Shown here in pieces: positions 45,784 through 55,527 of a stretch of DNA of 64,000 bases (the stretch's first letter is position 1; each line of letters begins with the position of its first letter). Below the pieces are notes generated by a model that saw only the letters and a list, made by a program, of their open reading frames with translations, did no database searches and was not told the origin of the DNA. The DNA lies in assembly GCA_963693365.1 (NCBI GenBank), contig CAVNZM010000001.1:1302001-1366000 (forward strand). Reading direction: 5' to 3'. The position numbers and the translations under genes were made by a program. Origin of the DNA: Amoebidium appalachense (lineage: Eukaryota > Ichthyosporea).

Positions 45784-46347
45784 TCAGTCACGAAGACTGA
45801 GTGAATCACGGTGTTGCTCGTGGGAGGGCCCGGGCAGGGGCTTGGTGAAGATGTCAGCCACGTTGTCTTTGCTGGACACGTAGGTGACGACCACATCCCC
45901 ACTCTTGATGTAGTCCTTCGTGTTGTGGTAACGGACTGCAATGTGTTTGGTCCGGTGCTTGATGCTGTTGGTGTGCAGGAGGGCAAGGGTGGACTGGTTG
46001 TCACAGTAGACGGGGGTGGGGTCGGTCATCGGGTAGCCGAGTTCACGGAGGAGATCACGGTGCCAGATGACGTTTTGAACAGCAGCATTGATGGCCAGAA
46101 GCTCAGCCTCGGTGGTGGATGTTGCCGTGATGGACTGCAGCTTCGAATACCATGTGATGGGTATGCCCTTGAAGAAGATGACGTATCCGGTGGTTGAACG
46201 ACGGGTGTTGGGGCAGTTGGCAAAGTCAGCATCAGAATAACACTCCAGCAAGGGGGTGTTGTCGTTGGAAGCAGACTTGTCGTAGTGAAGGCCGAGGTTG
46301 GAAGTGCCGATGAGGTACCGAACTACACGGAGAGTAGACATTCCCAT
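45784..46347 (-). CDS. Copia RNase H, third pol frame
   Basis: 187 codons of open frame. RNase H acidic residues lie in CYSDADFANC (about residue 39), TTEAELLAI (E80) and YCDNQSTLALL (D116), followed by KHRTKHIAVRYHNTKD and the usual end DIFTKPLPG. It degrades RNA in RNA:DNA hybrids during reverse transcription. It is joined to the RT frame by an apparent single-base shift near 46335 (the RT frame ends WECLLSV; this one resumes at LRVVRYLIGTS). Confidence 0.85.
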   Translation of the reverse strand: MGMSTLRVVRYLIGTSNLGLHYDKSASNDNTPLLECYSDADFANCPNTRRSTTGYVIFFKGIPITWYSKLQSITATSTTEAELLAINAAVQNVIWHRDLLRELGYPMTDPTPVYCDNQSTLALLHTNSIKHRTKHIAVRYHNTKDYIKSGDVVVTYVSSKDNVADIFTKPLPGPSHEQHRDSLSLRD

Positions 46348-47729
46348 GCAAGTTTGGTGGGGTTGGCACTGAATCTACCGAGGTAGCCGATGGCAAAGGA
46401 GATGTCAGGCCGGGAACAACGAGCAACCCACAAAAGACGGCCGAGTAGTTCACGGTAGGGAACCTTGATGGGTGGTGAGTCGTTCTCGTTGATGGTGATG
46501 ACGGTGCCGACGGGAATGGGAGTAGCCTTGGGGTGAGCATCGTTGAGGTTGAAGTCTCTGACGATGTCGTTGATGTAGGATTGCTGAAGCAGCTTGAGGT
46601 GACCGGGGGTGTGGATGAGCTGGGTGCCAAGGAAGATGTCGGGAAGGTCAACCTTGCAGAGAGCTGACTTCATGATGTGGTCTACTAGATCCTTGGTGTG
46701 GGAGGAGTTGGCCGTGCAGATGATGATGACGTCGTCCACATAGTTGCCAGTGAGGATGATGTCACCGTTGGGGAAGGTCTTGATGTAGACACATGGATCT
46801 GAACGGAGACGTTCGAGACCGTGAGCAAGGAGGACCTTGTCGAAGTACTCATACCAGGCCAGTGATGCTTGCTTGAGCCCGTAGAGTGCCTTCTTAAGTT
46901 TCCAGACCTTGTGTTCGTTGCCGGGGGTGATGAAGCCAGGTGGTGGCTCAATGTAGATGTCTTCTTGAAGAGGACTGTTGAGGAAGGCAGTTGAGACGTC
47001 GAGTTGATGAATCTCATGGTTGCCGTCCACACCGATGGCAAGGAGGGCACGGACGGAGGAGGACATCACCACGGGGGAAGAGGTGTCACCGTAGTCAACA
47101 CCGTAGACTTGAGTGAAGCCTTTTTCAACACCACGAGCTTTGATCTTGGTGTCACCGGCTGAGTTGAGGACTTTCTCAGTCACAATCCACTTGAACTTGA
47201 TGATGTTGGCACCAGGGGGGGGATCAACAATGGTGAAGACATCCTTGGTGATGAAGGCTTGGTACTCGGAGGTGAGGGCAGCTATGACGGCATCACCGTT
47301 GGGACCGTTGCAAAGCTTTTGAATGCCCTTGGGGAGCTGGTCAATGTTGATGGTCGGTGCTACGATGCTGACCAGTGCCGTTGGAGTCTTGGTGAGACGT
47401 GTAGACCGACGAAGGTTGGGCTTGGGGGGGTCCTTGAGGGGGGTGGTGGCCGGGTAGGTGGTGGAGGCCGGGATAGGGGCATGGAAGCCAGGAATAGGAC
47501 CGGTGGTGAGGGGGGCATCGGTGTCCACAGGGCTGCTCGTGGCCGAGTGGAAGGTGGGGGACCCAGGACGAACCGGAGTCATGTAGCCGGGTTGATGCAC
47601 AGCAACGGGGGGGGCCGGCAGCAAGGGTTGTTGGCCAGTGGGGGGGGGGGCTCGGGGGAGGCACGGGTTCAACCGGGGCTGGTTGGTTGTGCCAGGACGG
47701 TTGGGAGATGACCACAGACGGAGTTTCAT
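46323..47729 (-). CDS. Copia reverse transcriptase, second pol frame
   Basis: 468 codons. A Pro-rich linker is followed by RT: IKFKWIVTEKVLNSAGDTKI, KARGVEKGFTQVYGVDY, then HQLDVSTAFLNSPLQEDIYI (catalytic D244), LYGLKQASLAWY and YVDDVIIIC (YVDD at about 330-333). It copies element RNA into DNA. The frame change from the gag-integrase frame lies in a run of about 10 G at 47641-47650, so it may be a sequencing or replication slip rather than programmed. Confidence 0.9.
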   Translation of the reverse strand: MKLRLWSSPNRPGTTNQPRLNPCLPRAPPPTGQQPLLPAPPVAVHQPGYMTPVRPGSPTFHSATSSPVDTDAPLTTGPIPGFHAPIPASTTYPATTPLKDPPKPNLRRSTRLTKTPTALVSIVAPTINIDQLPKGIQKLCNGPNGDAVIAALTSEYQAFITKDVFTIVDPPPGANIIKFKWIVTEKVLNSAGDTKIKARGVEKGFTQVYGVDYGDTSSPVVMSSSVRALLAIGVDGNHEIHQLDVSTAFLNSPLQEDIYIEPPPGFITPGNEHKVWKLKKALYGLKQASLAWYEYFDKVLLAHGLERLRSDPCVYIKTFPNGDIILTGNYVDDVIIICTANSSHTKDLVDHIMKSALCKVDLPDIFLGTQLIHTPGHLKLLQQSYINDIVRDFNLNDAHPKATPIPVGTVITINENDSPPIKVPYRELLGRLLWVARCSRPDISFAIGYLGRFSANPTKLAWECLLSV

Positions 47730-50151
47730 CGTCGTCGTCGGAGGGGGGGTCCAATGTCGGCAGATCGGGTTTGGGGGGAACGGAGACCTGATTGGTGCTG
47801 CCCGTGAATTTCGACTCGTCGAAGATCACATCACGGCAGATCTTGATTTGGTTGCTGGCAAGGTCGAGGATCTTGTGTGCCTTGGAGGGTAGGTCCCAGC
47901 CGACGTAGGTGCCGACTCTGACGGTTGATGCCAGCTTGTTCCTCTTTGACCGGGGAACATGGACATAGGCAGGGGAGCCGAACACGTGGAGCTGGGAGAC
48001 GTCGGGTTTGAAGCCGTGGAAGGCCTCGAAGGGAGTGTTGCCGTTGGCAGCAGATGACGGTGTGACGTTGATGATGTAGCTTGTATGATTGAGAGCAGCA
48101 ACCCACAACTTGGGAGAGAGAGGTTGGTCCTTGTCGGCATGGAGGAAGCAACGGACTGTCTCTTGCAGTTCTCTCATCTTCCGTTCAACAACACCATTGT
48201 GTTGTGGTGTGTCGACGGGGGCAAACTCCATGATGATGCCTTTCTGCTTGCAGTAGGCCTCGGTGTCCTTGGAGGTGAACTCAGAGCCGGAGTCAAACCG
48301 AAGATGGGTGACGATCTCAGGTGTCTGACGTTCGATGGTTTCAACGAGAGACTGAATGTGGCTGAGGGTTTCACCACGGTTGTAAAGGGGGAACACGATG
48401 GTGTAACCGGTGGCATCACAAACACACACCAGAGCAACCTTGTAGCCTCCGTAGGAAGCACAGGGAGCTTCGAAGAAGTCCAGGTGCCACTTAGCACCGG
48501 GAATGGTGAACTTGGAACGGGTGCCGGGAAAGGGGGCCTTGGTGGTCTTGCCAGACATGCAGCCGAAGCAGTCACTGTTGTCGGGTGACTTGAGGGAGGG
48601 GGGCATGCCGATGACAAGCTCATCCTTGGCCATCCTGGTGACGGTGGAGAGGGCACGGTGGCCGAGACGGTTGTGCCAAAGGGTGAGGTCGTCGGGTGGT
48701 TGAGTCCTTGCTGTGTAGGCTTGGACCCCCGGGTGTTTAGGAGTCTCAATCACATAGTCAGTGATGTAGTAGAGACCGTCGAGGGGGGTGAGATCTGTAA
48801 TAATGTCACCATTACGGCTGTAGAGGAACGACGGGTGGTTGTCTGTATCGTCACAATGACCTAGGAGGCCGGCAGCTGATGCCATGGAGGTAGACACGAG
48901 GAAAGACGATGCCTCGGGTACGTAGTAAGCATTGATGCTGCACGGTGTTGGGTGGCCGTTGTAGTGCAGTGTCATGTTGATGATGCCACGTTGTTTGGCA
49001 TTGACTGTGCCGAGGCCGTGAATGGGGGTGGGAGGACACGGGGTAAGGGAGGAGAAATACTCCTTGATGGGGCAGATGTGTGCATTACAAGCACTGTCCC
49101 AGACGGGGTCGTTACTGTCAGGTGTGCCGGTGGAGGAGATGAGTGCAAATTTCACACTCTTGTCACCTTTCTCCTGCTTGGCACGACGAGCAACTGTGCA
49201 GCCAGGCTCCGGGCATGCTGTGATGTGGTGGGGCTCATGGCAGTAGGAACACTTCACACTGTTGGTGTTGTGCTGTCGGTTACGGTTGTCCCTGTTACCA
49301 CGGTGGTAAGGGGAAGTTGAACGGGGGCCGGGTGACTTGGAGGGAGGACGAGGATCACGGGAACGGGACGGGGAACGGTGAGGTGTATGCTCACGTCGAG
49401 GAATACGGTTACGGAGGTCACCGGGGGGAAGCACTCTGCTCTGGAGTGTACGGAGGGGACGGTTGTTGACGGTTGCACCTGTGCCTGCGTCGATGAGGCC
49501 GGCACGGATTTCAGCTCCTCGGATGTCACTGATGAGCATGTTGAAGGACGGGTAGGCCTTGTTGTTCATCCAGTAGTCGGAGCAGAGACGTTCAATGTCG
49601 GGGCAGACCAGGGCTGTGTTCTTCCGGATGTGGAGGAAGAACTTACGTACGACATCCTTGTGCTGGACGGGTTCGTCGAGGCAGGCAAGTGTCGTAGCCA
49701 GACGTTGGAGACGGGTGAGGTATGCTGTGACGTTGGGGTAGTCTCGTAGTTCAAGCTCCTCGAAGGTGACTTGAATCTGGGTGACTCGGGCCTCCTTCTC
49801 TGCTACATACGCCATACGTAGGTTGTGGAAGACTTCACCACCGTGGACACCGTCTTGCATCCGGCCGGAGTCGTAGAGCTCGGTCGGGTGGACGGACTGG
49901 TTGAGGATCTGGTCGAGGACGTCGGAAGCTTTCTTGTAGGAGTCCTTGGTGGTGTAGCCTAGCCACTGGTTGGCTTCAGCGCCGTCAACCCACTGTGGCC
50001 TCTTGATAGCGTCAACGAATTTCTCGGCAATGGTGGTTCTAATGAACCGGTGAATGAGTGGCTCCCACTCGAAATAATTAAGACGTTTCTCGTCTCGTTT
50101 CTCGGACGGATTCCATATTGGAAGGTTGATATACGACGGTTTGTCAGTCAT
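47640..50151 (-). CDS. Copia Gag-protease-integrase, first pol frame
   Basis: ATG at 50149-50151 opens a long frame; its reliable part ends near the G run at 47641, although the frame stays open to 47341. Gag occupies about residues 1-320, with a zinc-knuckle-like CSYCHEPHHITAC (C301, C304, C313). The protease motif is DSACNAHI (D352, DSA instead of the usual DSG/DTG). Integrase has LWHNRLGH and CFGCMSGK (HHCC, about 493-531) and the DD35E triad D558 (WHLDFFE), D620 (RFDSGSE) and E656 (HNGVVERK). The C-terminal part turns Pro/Asp-rich. Confidence 0.92.
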
Positions 50152-50227
50152 GATTGAAGCAGTAAGACTGAGAGATTTTCGCGGTTGTAGCGAGATTGTG
50201 TGTTAGCGTGCAAAGGGGCCGTAAACC
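50152..50227 (-). promoter_or_regulatory. Copia leader with primer-binding region
   Basis: 76 bp between the 5' LTR and the gag ATG. On the minus strand it begins GGTTTACGGCCCCTTTGC directly after the LTR end AATAACA. This is where a tRNA primer should bind, but it does not match the common initiator-Met complement (TGGTATCAG), so the primer is unknown. Confidence 0.4.
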
Positions 50228-50935
50228 TGTTATTTTGTGTGGGTAAACGGAGAAGCAGAGAGCACAGATGGGTGTTATGTAAAACACAACACAAAGACAC
50301 ACGGGAAAAACACAACCGGAGAGGAGGAACGATTTCTGGAACCATAGGAAGTGAATACGACTGCTTGTGATTTATTTCAAGATGAGGTCCCTTTTATACT
50401 TGGGAATGTGAAACGATAAACCAATCAAAAGAATGAAAACTATGAGTGTAAAATATATCGAATAAAATGTCTGTCGACATTTAGAATATAAAACTCAATC
50501 CTCTAATGAAAGAAACTTCTAATAAAAGCACGGAAACATTTAATAAAATGAAACCACTTATGTAACTATTAATTCATAACATATATTTATACATGTTCTT
50601 ATCATAACACGTCTAAATATAATTTTTCCTAATAGTTGAAGAACATAGCACAATGCTACGTCGTGGGAAAGGAATGAGAAAGGAATGTAAGTTACTATAT
50701 TTGGGAAAATACAAACGAGATATGATTGGATGACATATATAGATTTTGACGCAAACGACAATACGTGTGCGCGAGCTAAGTATGTCGATACGTACACAGA
50801 TCTAAGATGTCGTGTACACGGAAACGGAAAAGAAAGAAAGAAATGAAGAAAGGAAAAGGAAACAAACTACAACAACTAATAAATAAATACCAAACTCAAC
50901 TTCTAAGTCTTGCTGAGAATTAAGTGAAGATGACA
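50228..50935 (-). mobile_element. 5' LTR of the nested copia element
   Basis: 708 bp, the pair of 44552-45261. It also matches the solo LTR at 22879-23425 and the LTRs at 1-1305 at lower identity. Confidence 0.95.
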
Positions 50936-50982
50936 CTCCCTCCCCCCCCTTCTTCTACCGCTGTGTCCGCCCACACCCCCGC

Positions 50983-51106
50983 GTGCTCGGGCACATTCCC
51001 CTGCACAGGGCCCCGCTGCCCTCCCTGCCAACCCTCACTTGGGCCAAGCTGCCCTACTCTAACCCCCCGGGGCCCTGCTGCCCCCCCCCCCCCCCCCCCC
51101 CCCCCA

Positions 51107-51141
<35 letters not shown>

Positions 51142-52836
51142 CTGCCGGGATCTCCCCAAGGGTACACCACCTGTTACACCACCCTTGCTAACCACCCCTT
51201 CCCCCGAGGCTCAGACCCGGAGGCCCGCCCGCTGCCCCAGCACCACATTGACACCTCCCGCCTCCGGGAACTGCTGGCCTCCTACCCGGACCAACCATTC
51301 GCCGCACAACTCCTCCACGATGTCGAATTCGGCGTCGACATCGGCTATCGCGGCCCCTCCACCTCTCGGGTGGGCCCCAACCTACCCACCACCCCGGAGG
51401 CAGCTGCCGCTATCACGGTGGATATTGCCAAAGAAGTCGCCCTCGGCCACCTGCGCGGCCCCCTCTCCCCGGCCCAATTCTTTGACGAATTTCCCGTCCA
51501 CCGTTCCTCCCCCATCGGCGCCGTTACCAAGAAAGGGAACCCCCCCAAGTACCGTCGAATCCACCACCTCTCCTGGCCCCGGGGTAGCAGTGTCAATGAC
51601 CGCATCACCTACCCCGACGAACTTCAGTACATTCGCGCCCGGGATGTCACCCAACTCATTCTCGACGCAGGCCCCGGCTGCTACATGGCCGTGGCAGATG
51701 TGCAGGCTGCCTTCCGGCACATGCCCATCCGACCGGAAGACCACCACTTAATGGCATTCAAATGGCAAGGGCATTTTTACGTTGAAACCAGACTGCCCTT
51801 CGGCCTGAAATCTAGCCCAGCCATCTGGGAACGGATCGCGGCCACCCTACAGTGGCTGGCACACCAGCACGGTATTACCCTCATCCGCCACTACGTAGAC
51901 GACTGGATTATAGTCGCCCCCACACAACAGCAGTGCCAACGTCACCTATCCACCTTTCTGCAACTCTGCCGAGAGCTGCACATTGCCATCTCCGAAGACA
52001 AGATGCAGGGCCCGGCTACCCGTGTCGTCTTCATCGGTATCGAATTCGACTCCATCGCCATGGAGGCACGAATCCCGGCTTCCAAGCTCTCGGACCTACT
52101 CGACCTCACTTCCCACCCAAAGCCCACCATCACCATTCGGGACCTCCAGTCCCTCCTCGGCAAACTCACCTGGTGTGCCCAGCTGGTTCCCCCCGGGAGG
52201 GCCTTCTCCCAGCGCCTATGGGCCCTTCTCCGGACCCACCCACACCTTGCCGGCCACCACCACATACGACTGACTGCTGCCGCCCGGGCCGACATAGCCG
52301 AATGGCACCAGTTCCTCACATCATGGAATGGGGTGCACCTCATCACACCCCCCACATACACCACCCTGGCCACTGATGCTGCCGGATCGGTGGGTCTAGG
52401 TGGCCACTGGCTCGACCAATGGTTCTTCATGCCCTGGTCCCCCTCCACCCAAGACCTCTATGCTCATGAGGGTAAACTCGGTTCTTCCGTCATCGAACTC
52501 CTGGCCATCGCAGCCGCCGTGGCCCTCTGGGCCCCCTCCTGGTCCACCCACCATGTCCGTATTTTATGCGACAACACGGGTGCTGTGTCTGACCTGCACT
52601 CCCGGTCTTCCCCCCACCCCGTGATGGCCAAACTTATTCGGTTCATCACCCGCATGGAAATGCAATACCAATTTACGTTACAGGCATCCTACCTACCAGG
52701 ACCCCTCAACCATCTGGCCGATGCCATTTCTCGTAACCAACTTCCCCGGGCCCGACGACTCCGACCTTCCCTGCAACCGGAGCCCTGCCCCTTCCCCTCC
52801 TGGGTCCACGAGTTCCTATCCCTTCCCTTGGGCTAA
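50983..52836 (+). CDS. YR element reverse transcriptase and RNase H
   Basis: An open frame of 617 codons without a clear ATG at the start; the true start lies upstream and is cut off by the copia insertion, or is internal. A Pro-rich linker is followed by RT: KKGNPPKYRRIHHLSWPRG, VADVQAAFRHMP (D239), LPFGLKSSPAIWERI and HYVDDWIIVAP (YVDD 304-307). RNase H follows with D465 (LATDAAGSVG), E505 (VIELLAIAAA) and D530 (LCDNTGAVSDL). The set matches DIRS-order RT-RH. The frame is intact. It overlaps the start of the recombinase frame by about 116 bases. Confidence 0.9.
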
Positions 52837-53917
52837 CCCCCCCCCCCCCCCCCCAGATCTCCCGTTCCGGAGCAACACTGGCAGATTGGCCCCCCACTTT
52901 GCTCCGGCCGAGCTGCTTCGAGCCACCACTACCCTGCAGGAATGCCAGGCCCTGAGTCTCAACCTCGACTCTCGGGCCTTTTACTCCCGGGTGCAAAAAG
53001 TGTTCATCGATTTCTGTGTGGCATCTCGGCTGCAATCCTCCTCCGGGTCCTCCCTCCCGGCCTCCCCACACACCGTGCAACTTTTTCTCGCCTGGTGTGC
53101 CCAACGAGGGGTACAGGCCTCTTCCTTAACCGGCTACAATTCGGCCATCACCAGGCTCCACCTCGACATGGGCCTCCCTGCTCCCTACCCCCACGACAAG
53201 TCTCTGGCCTGGTTCCTACGGGGGGTGGGCCGATGGCAGCTTTCTCACAACATCCGACCCCGCTCATCCACCAGGGAACCCCTCCTCCCCTCCCACCTCC
53301 ACCTACTCCACGGCCAGTGCCCCACCAAGGCCTCCTCGGCCAATCTCCGGCTATGGACGGCCCTCATCGTCGGTTTCTGTGGTCTCCTCCGTTCAGGGGA
53401 ATTTACCTCCAAGACCCTGACTTCTTTCGACCCGTCCCGTCACGTTAAACGGAAGGACGTGACCTTCAGCTACACCCCCACCGCTACTTTGTCCCATGCC
53501 ACCCTCCACCTGCCAACCTCTAAGACGGATGTACAGGCCCGAGGTGTCAACGTCACCCTAGCTGCCCTGCCCCTCACCCACTTCTCCCCAGCCCATCTCC
53601 TCCGGCAGTTCCTGGATACAACGTCCGGTCAACCCGACGACCCCCTCTTCAGTCTCGGTGGCATCCCCTACACCAAGAGTGCTTTCTCTGCCGATTTCCG
53701 TGCCCTCCTCTCCCGGGCAGGCCTCTCACCCTCCCGGTTTGCCGGACACAGCCTCCGCATCGGGGGGGCCACAGCACTGGCTGAGGCCGGGGTCGACGAC
53801 TCCCGGATCAAACAACTCGGCCGGTGGTCCTCCGACTGCTTCCTGATCTATACCCGACTTCGTCCGGCCTCCATTGCTGCCACCACCACACGTGTATTCG
53901 CCTCTATTCTTAAGTGA
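52721..53917 (+). CDS. YR element tyrosine recombinase
   Basis: ATG 52721 opens 398 codons; the first 50 overlap the RNase H end and a poly-C tract, so the mature start may be later. The catalytic residues of tyrosine recombinases are all visible: R224 (GLLRSGEFTS), K268 (TSKTD), H343 and R346 (GHSLRIGGATALAEAGV), W369 (LGRWSSD) and Y377 (LIYTRLR). It would integrate the circular DNA form by site-specific strand exchange, which is why these elements lack a DDE integrase and usually a target duplication. The frame is intact and GC-rich. Confidence 0.92.
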   Translation: MPFLVTNFPGPDDSDLPCNRSPAPSPPGSTSSYPFPWANPPPPPPDLPFRSNTGRLAPHFAPAELLRATTTLQECQALSLNLDSRAFYSRVQKVFIDFCVASRLQSSSGSSLPASPHTVQLFLAWCAQRGVQASSLTGYNSAITRLHLDMGLPAPYPHDKSLAWFLRGVGRWQLSHNIRPRSSTREPLLPSHLHLLHGQCPTKASSANLRLWTALIVGFCGLLRSGEFTSKTLTSFDPSRHVKRKDVTFSYTPTATLSHATLHLPTSKTDVQARGVNVTLAALPLTHFSPAHLLRQFLDTTSGQPDDPLFSLGGIPYTKSAFSADFRALLSRAGLSPSRFAGHSLRIGGATALAEAGVDDSRIKQLGRWSSDCFLIYTRLRPASIAATTTRVFASILK

Positions 53918-53945
53918 AACCTTTGGAGCAAGCATACTGCTCTCG

Positions 53946-54034
53946 TGCCGTGGTTTACAACCATTGCAGGTTCACTTTCGTCCAAGGGGATGTCCCCCTA
54001 GAGGCAACACACGTCCCGGAGTAGTTTTTCATAG
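53946..54034 (+). repeat. B1 repeat
   Basis: 89 bp from TGCCGTGGTTTACAACC to TTTTTCATAG. It is repeated exactly at 54522-54610 and nearly so at 58861-58948. Confidence 0.95.
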
Positions 54035-54384
54035 AGGTTTTATTTGTGGAAATTATTGACATAAATATTTTTCTGGGTAAACACGTAGGATGGGTGTTCG
54101 ATACCAACATAACCATGTAGGCTTCATTTCGTGTTTTAGCAGTTAGCGGTTGGCTGCCCGCACACGGGCACCTATTAGCCAGTCAAAACATCAGATACCA
54201 CAGATCACTAGACCGAGTTATGATTGGCTCGGATCAGATTTCACATATCACTAGATCGATTTTTGATTGGTTCAGATCGGTAGGCTTAGGTATATAAGCA
54301 CGACAGTTTTTAGCAGATCAGCAAGCTACAAACACATCTTCTGTGTTAAGCATCCACAGCCTTACAGCTATATATTCCTTTTCA
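54035..54384 (+). repeat. A2 repeat
   Basis: 350 bp, one visible difference from A1. It joins B1 directly, giving the B1-A2 junction expected of Ngaro/PAT split direct repeats. Confidence 0.95.
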
Positions 54385-54521
54385 CCCACCCACCTACACC
54401 CACACACAACCCCCATTGATCCACACATACGTGCTGTTTTTTTTTCACGGGGCGAAGCCTTCCCCCCGTTTTTTTTTGGGCACATGGACCTCACGGATCA
54501 ATAAATTGATGACTGGGGGCT
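54385..54521 (+). other. Spacer between A2 and B2
   Basis: Contains CACGGGGCGAAG...CCCCCGTTTTTT, an inverted repeat with T runs, and AATAAA at about 54500 that could serve as a poly(A) signal. Confidence 0.6.
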
Positions 54522-54610
54522 TGCCGTGGTTTACAACCATTGCAGGTTCACTTTCGTCCAAGGGGATGTCCCCCTAGAGGCAACACACGTCCCGGAGTAG
54601 TTTTTCATAG
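54522..54610 (+). repeat. B2 repeat, right end of the YR element
   Basis: Identical to B1. After TTTTTCATAG the mitochondrial-like M-block resumes with AGTTCTTAAATA. Confidence 0.95.
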
Positions 54611-54800
54611 AGTTCTTAAATATTTATCTATAAAGTTATAATAATACTAGTTAGTATCTCTTACAACGTCTACAACTATTCACTTCCAATTATTTCCTTT
54701 TTATATACACTAGATGAATGAATGTCTCCTCTGTAATATTACAAGAGGAAGTTTCGTACTATTTCCACAGCGATAGTACTATGGTACTGGTATTCTTTTG
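54611..54800 (-). repeat. M-block, right part of the copy split by the YR element
   Basis: Reverse complement of about 34050-34170 and 36044-36160 (AGTTCTTAAATA, TTAGTATCTCTTA, CACTAGATGAATG). It continues from 42686. Confidence 0.9.
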
Positions 54801-54879
54801 GTTACCTGTACCATCTCTTACTAAGCTCATAAAAAATAATAGCTTTAGTAAGAAGTAGCTCTCAATTCGGAGAGCTAAG

Positions 54880-55086
54880 AATAAGATTAGATTAGATAAG
54901 AGAGAAAATAAGAGATATGCATAAATAACAAGCTACTGAAAGAGATAATAACAATTTTATTCCTAAATACATAAGATTTGATAATCTTATTCTAGGAATA
55001 GAAGCTAAAGTGATTAAAGTATAAAAAAGAAAAACAAGAGGAGATAAAGGAAAAAGAACAAGAGATAATAAAGAACCAAGTACTTT
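54880..55086 (-). pseudogene. nad1: nad1 C-terminal remnant
   Basis: On the minus strand the DNA resembles 35811-35913, which encodes the ND1 end: ATTCCTAGAATAAGATT, ATGTATTTAGGAATAAAATT, TCAGTAGCTTGTTATTTA. Here the frame is broken and GGATGAGATTC is changed to GGAATAAAATTG. It follows the open nad1/nad2 frame at 55087-55527. Confidence 0.55.
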
Positions 55087-55527
55087 TTAATGAAAATATT
55101 TTATTAAAATTCAATTAAAATTTTTTATTGATACATAAGTGATAAATAAATCTTGAGCACCTAAAAAAGATACTGCAAATAAATATAATATTCCTATATT
55201 TATGTCTGCTAATACCCCTCCGAAAAGAATATTTACTCATCCTGTTATAAATAAATAGGGAATCCCACTATTTATGTTTACTCATTCTACTAATGTTAAC
55301 ACTAATAAAATAATTTGATTTGCATAATTTGGAATAATCAATTCGTTAACGAATAAATTCATTACATTTGCAAAGGGTTGTAACACTTCTCACACTTCCA
55401 CTATTCGTGGTCCTACTCTTAATTGCATACTTCCTATAACTTTTCTTTTTGATAAAGTTAAATATGCTACCCCTATTAAAACTGCTACTTCTATTATTAA
55501 TAATTTTATTATTAAACTAACTAACAT
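55087..55527 (-). CDS. nad1: Open nad1 frame with nad2-like end (TGA=Trp)
   Basis: With TGA as Trp, 146 codons run from ATG 55525-55527 to TAA 55087-55089. ND1 features are YLTLSKRKVIGSMQLRVGPR, EVLQPFANVMNLFVNE, WVNINSGIPYLFITGW, then GGVLADMNIGILYLFAVS. The usual ND1 N-terminal core (ERKxxAxxQxRxGPxxVGxxGxLQPxADxxKLxxKE, ADxNxGxLYxFAxSS) is clear though diverged. After AVSFLG it turns into AQDLFITYVSI, the ND2-like block also seen at 35.7 kb, and stops. The loop segment of ND1 that binds quinone is missing, so a working subunit is unlikely. Confidence 0.75.

Larger units (their letters stand above)
44552..50935 (-). mobile_element. Nested Ty1/copia retrotransposon
   Basis: A complete LTR-gag-protease-integrase-RT-RNase H-LTR element on the minus strand, inserted in the C-rich stretch before the RT gene of the YR element. 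The bases flanking it are CCCCC (44547-44551) and CTCCC (50936-50940), so a 5-bp target duplication is likely but not perfect. Near-identical LTRs point to a recent insertion. The domain order integrase before RT is diagnostic of Ty1/copia. Confidence 0.95.
42687..54610 (+). mobile_element. Ngaro/PAT-type tyrosine-recombinase retroelement, full length
   Basis: Layout is A1 (42687-43036), gag, RT/RNase H, YR, B1 (53946-54034), A2 (54035-54384), spacer, B2 (54522-54610). A1 and A2 differ at one visible base (TGTGTTTAG against TGTGTTAAG); B1 and B2 look identical. Split direct repeats and a tyrosine recombinase instead of a DDE integrase define DIRS-order elements, and this arrangement is that of Ngaro/PAT types. 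An inserted copia (44552-50935) separates gag from RT, so this copy is presumably not active now. Confidence 0.9.

Noticed and set aside
42687-54610. Crypton or DNA transposon based on the tyrosine recombinase
   Set aside because: RT, RNase H, gag with zinc knuckles and split direct repeats show a DIRS-order retroelement.
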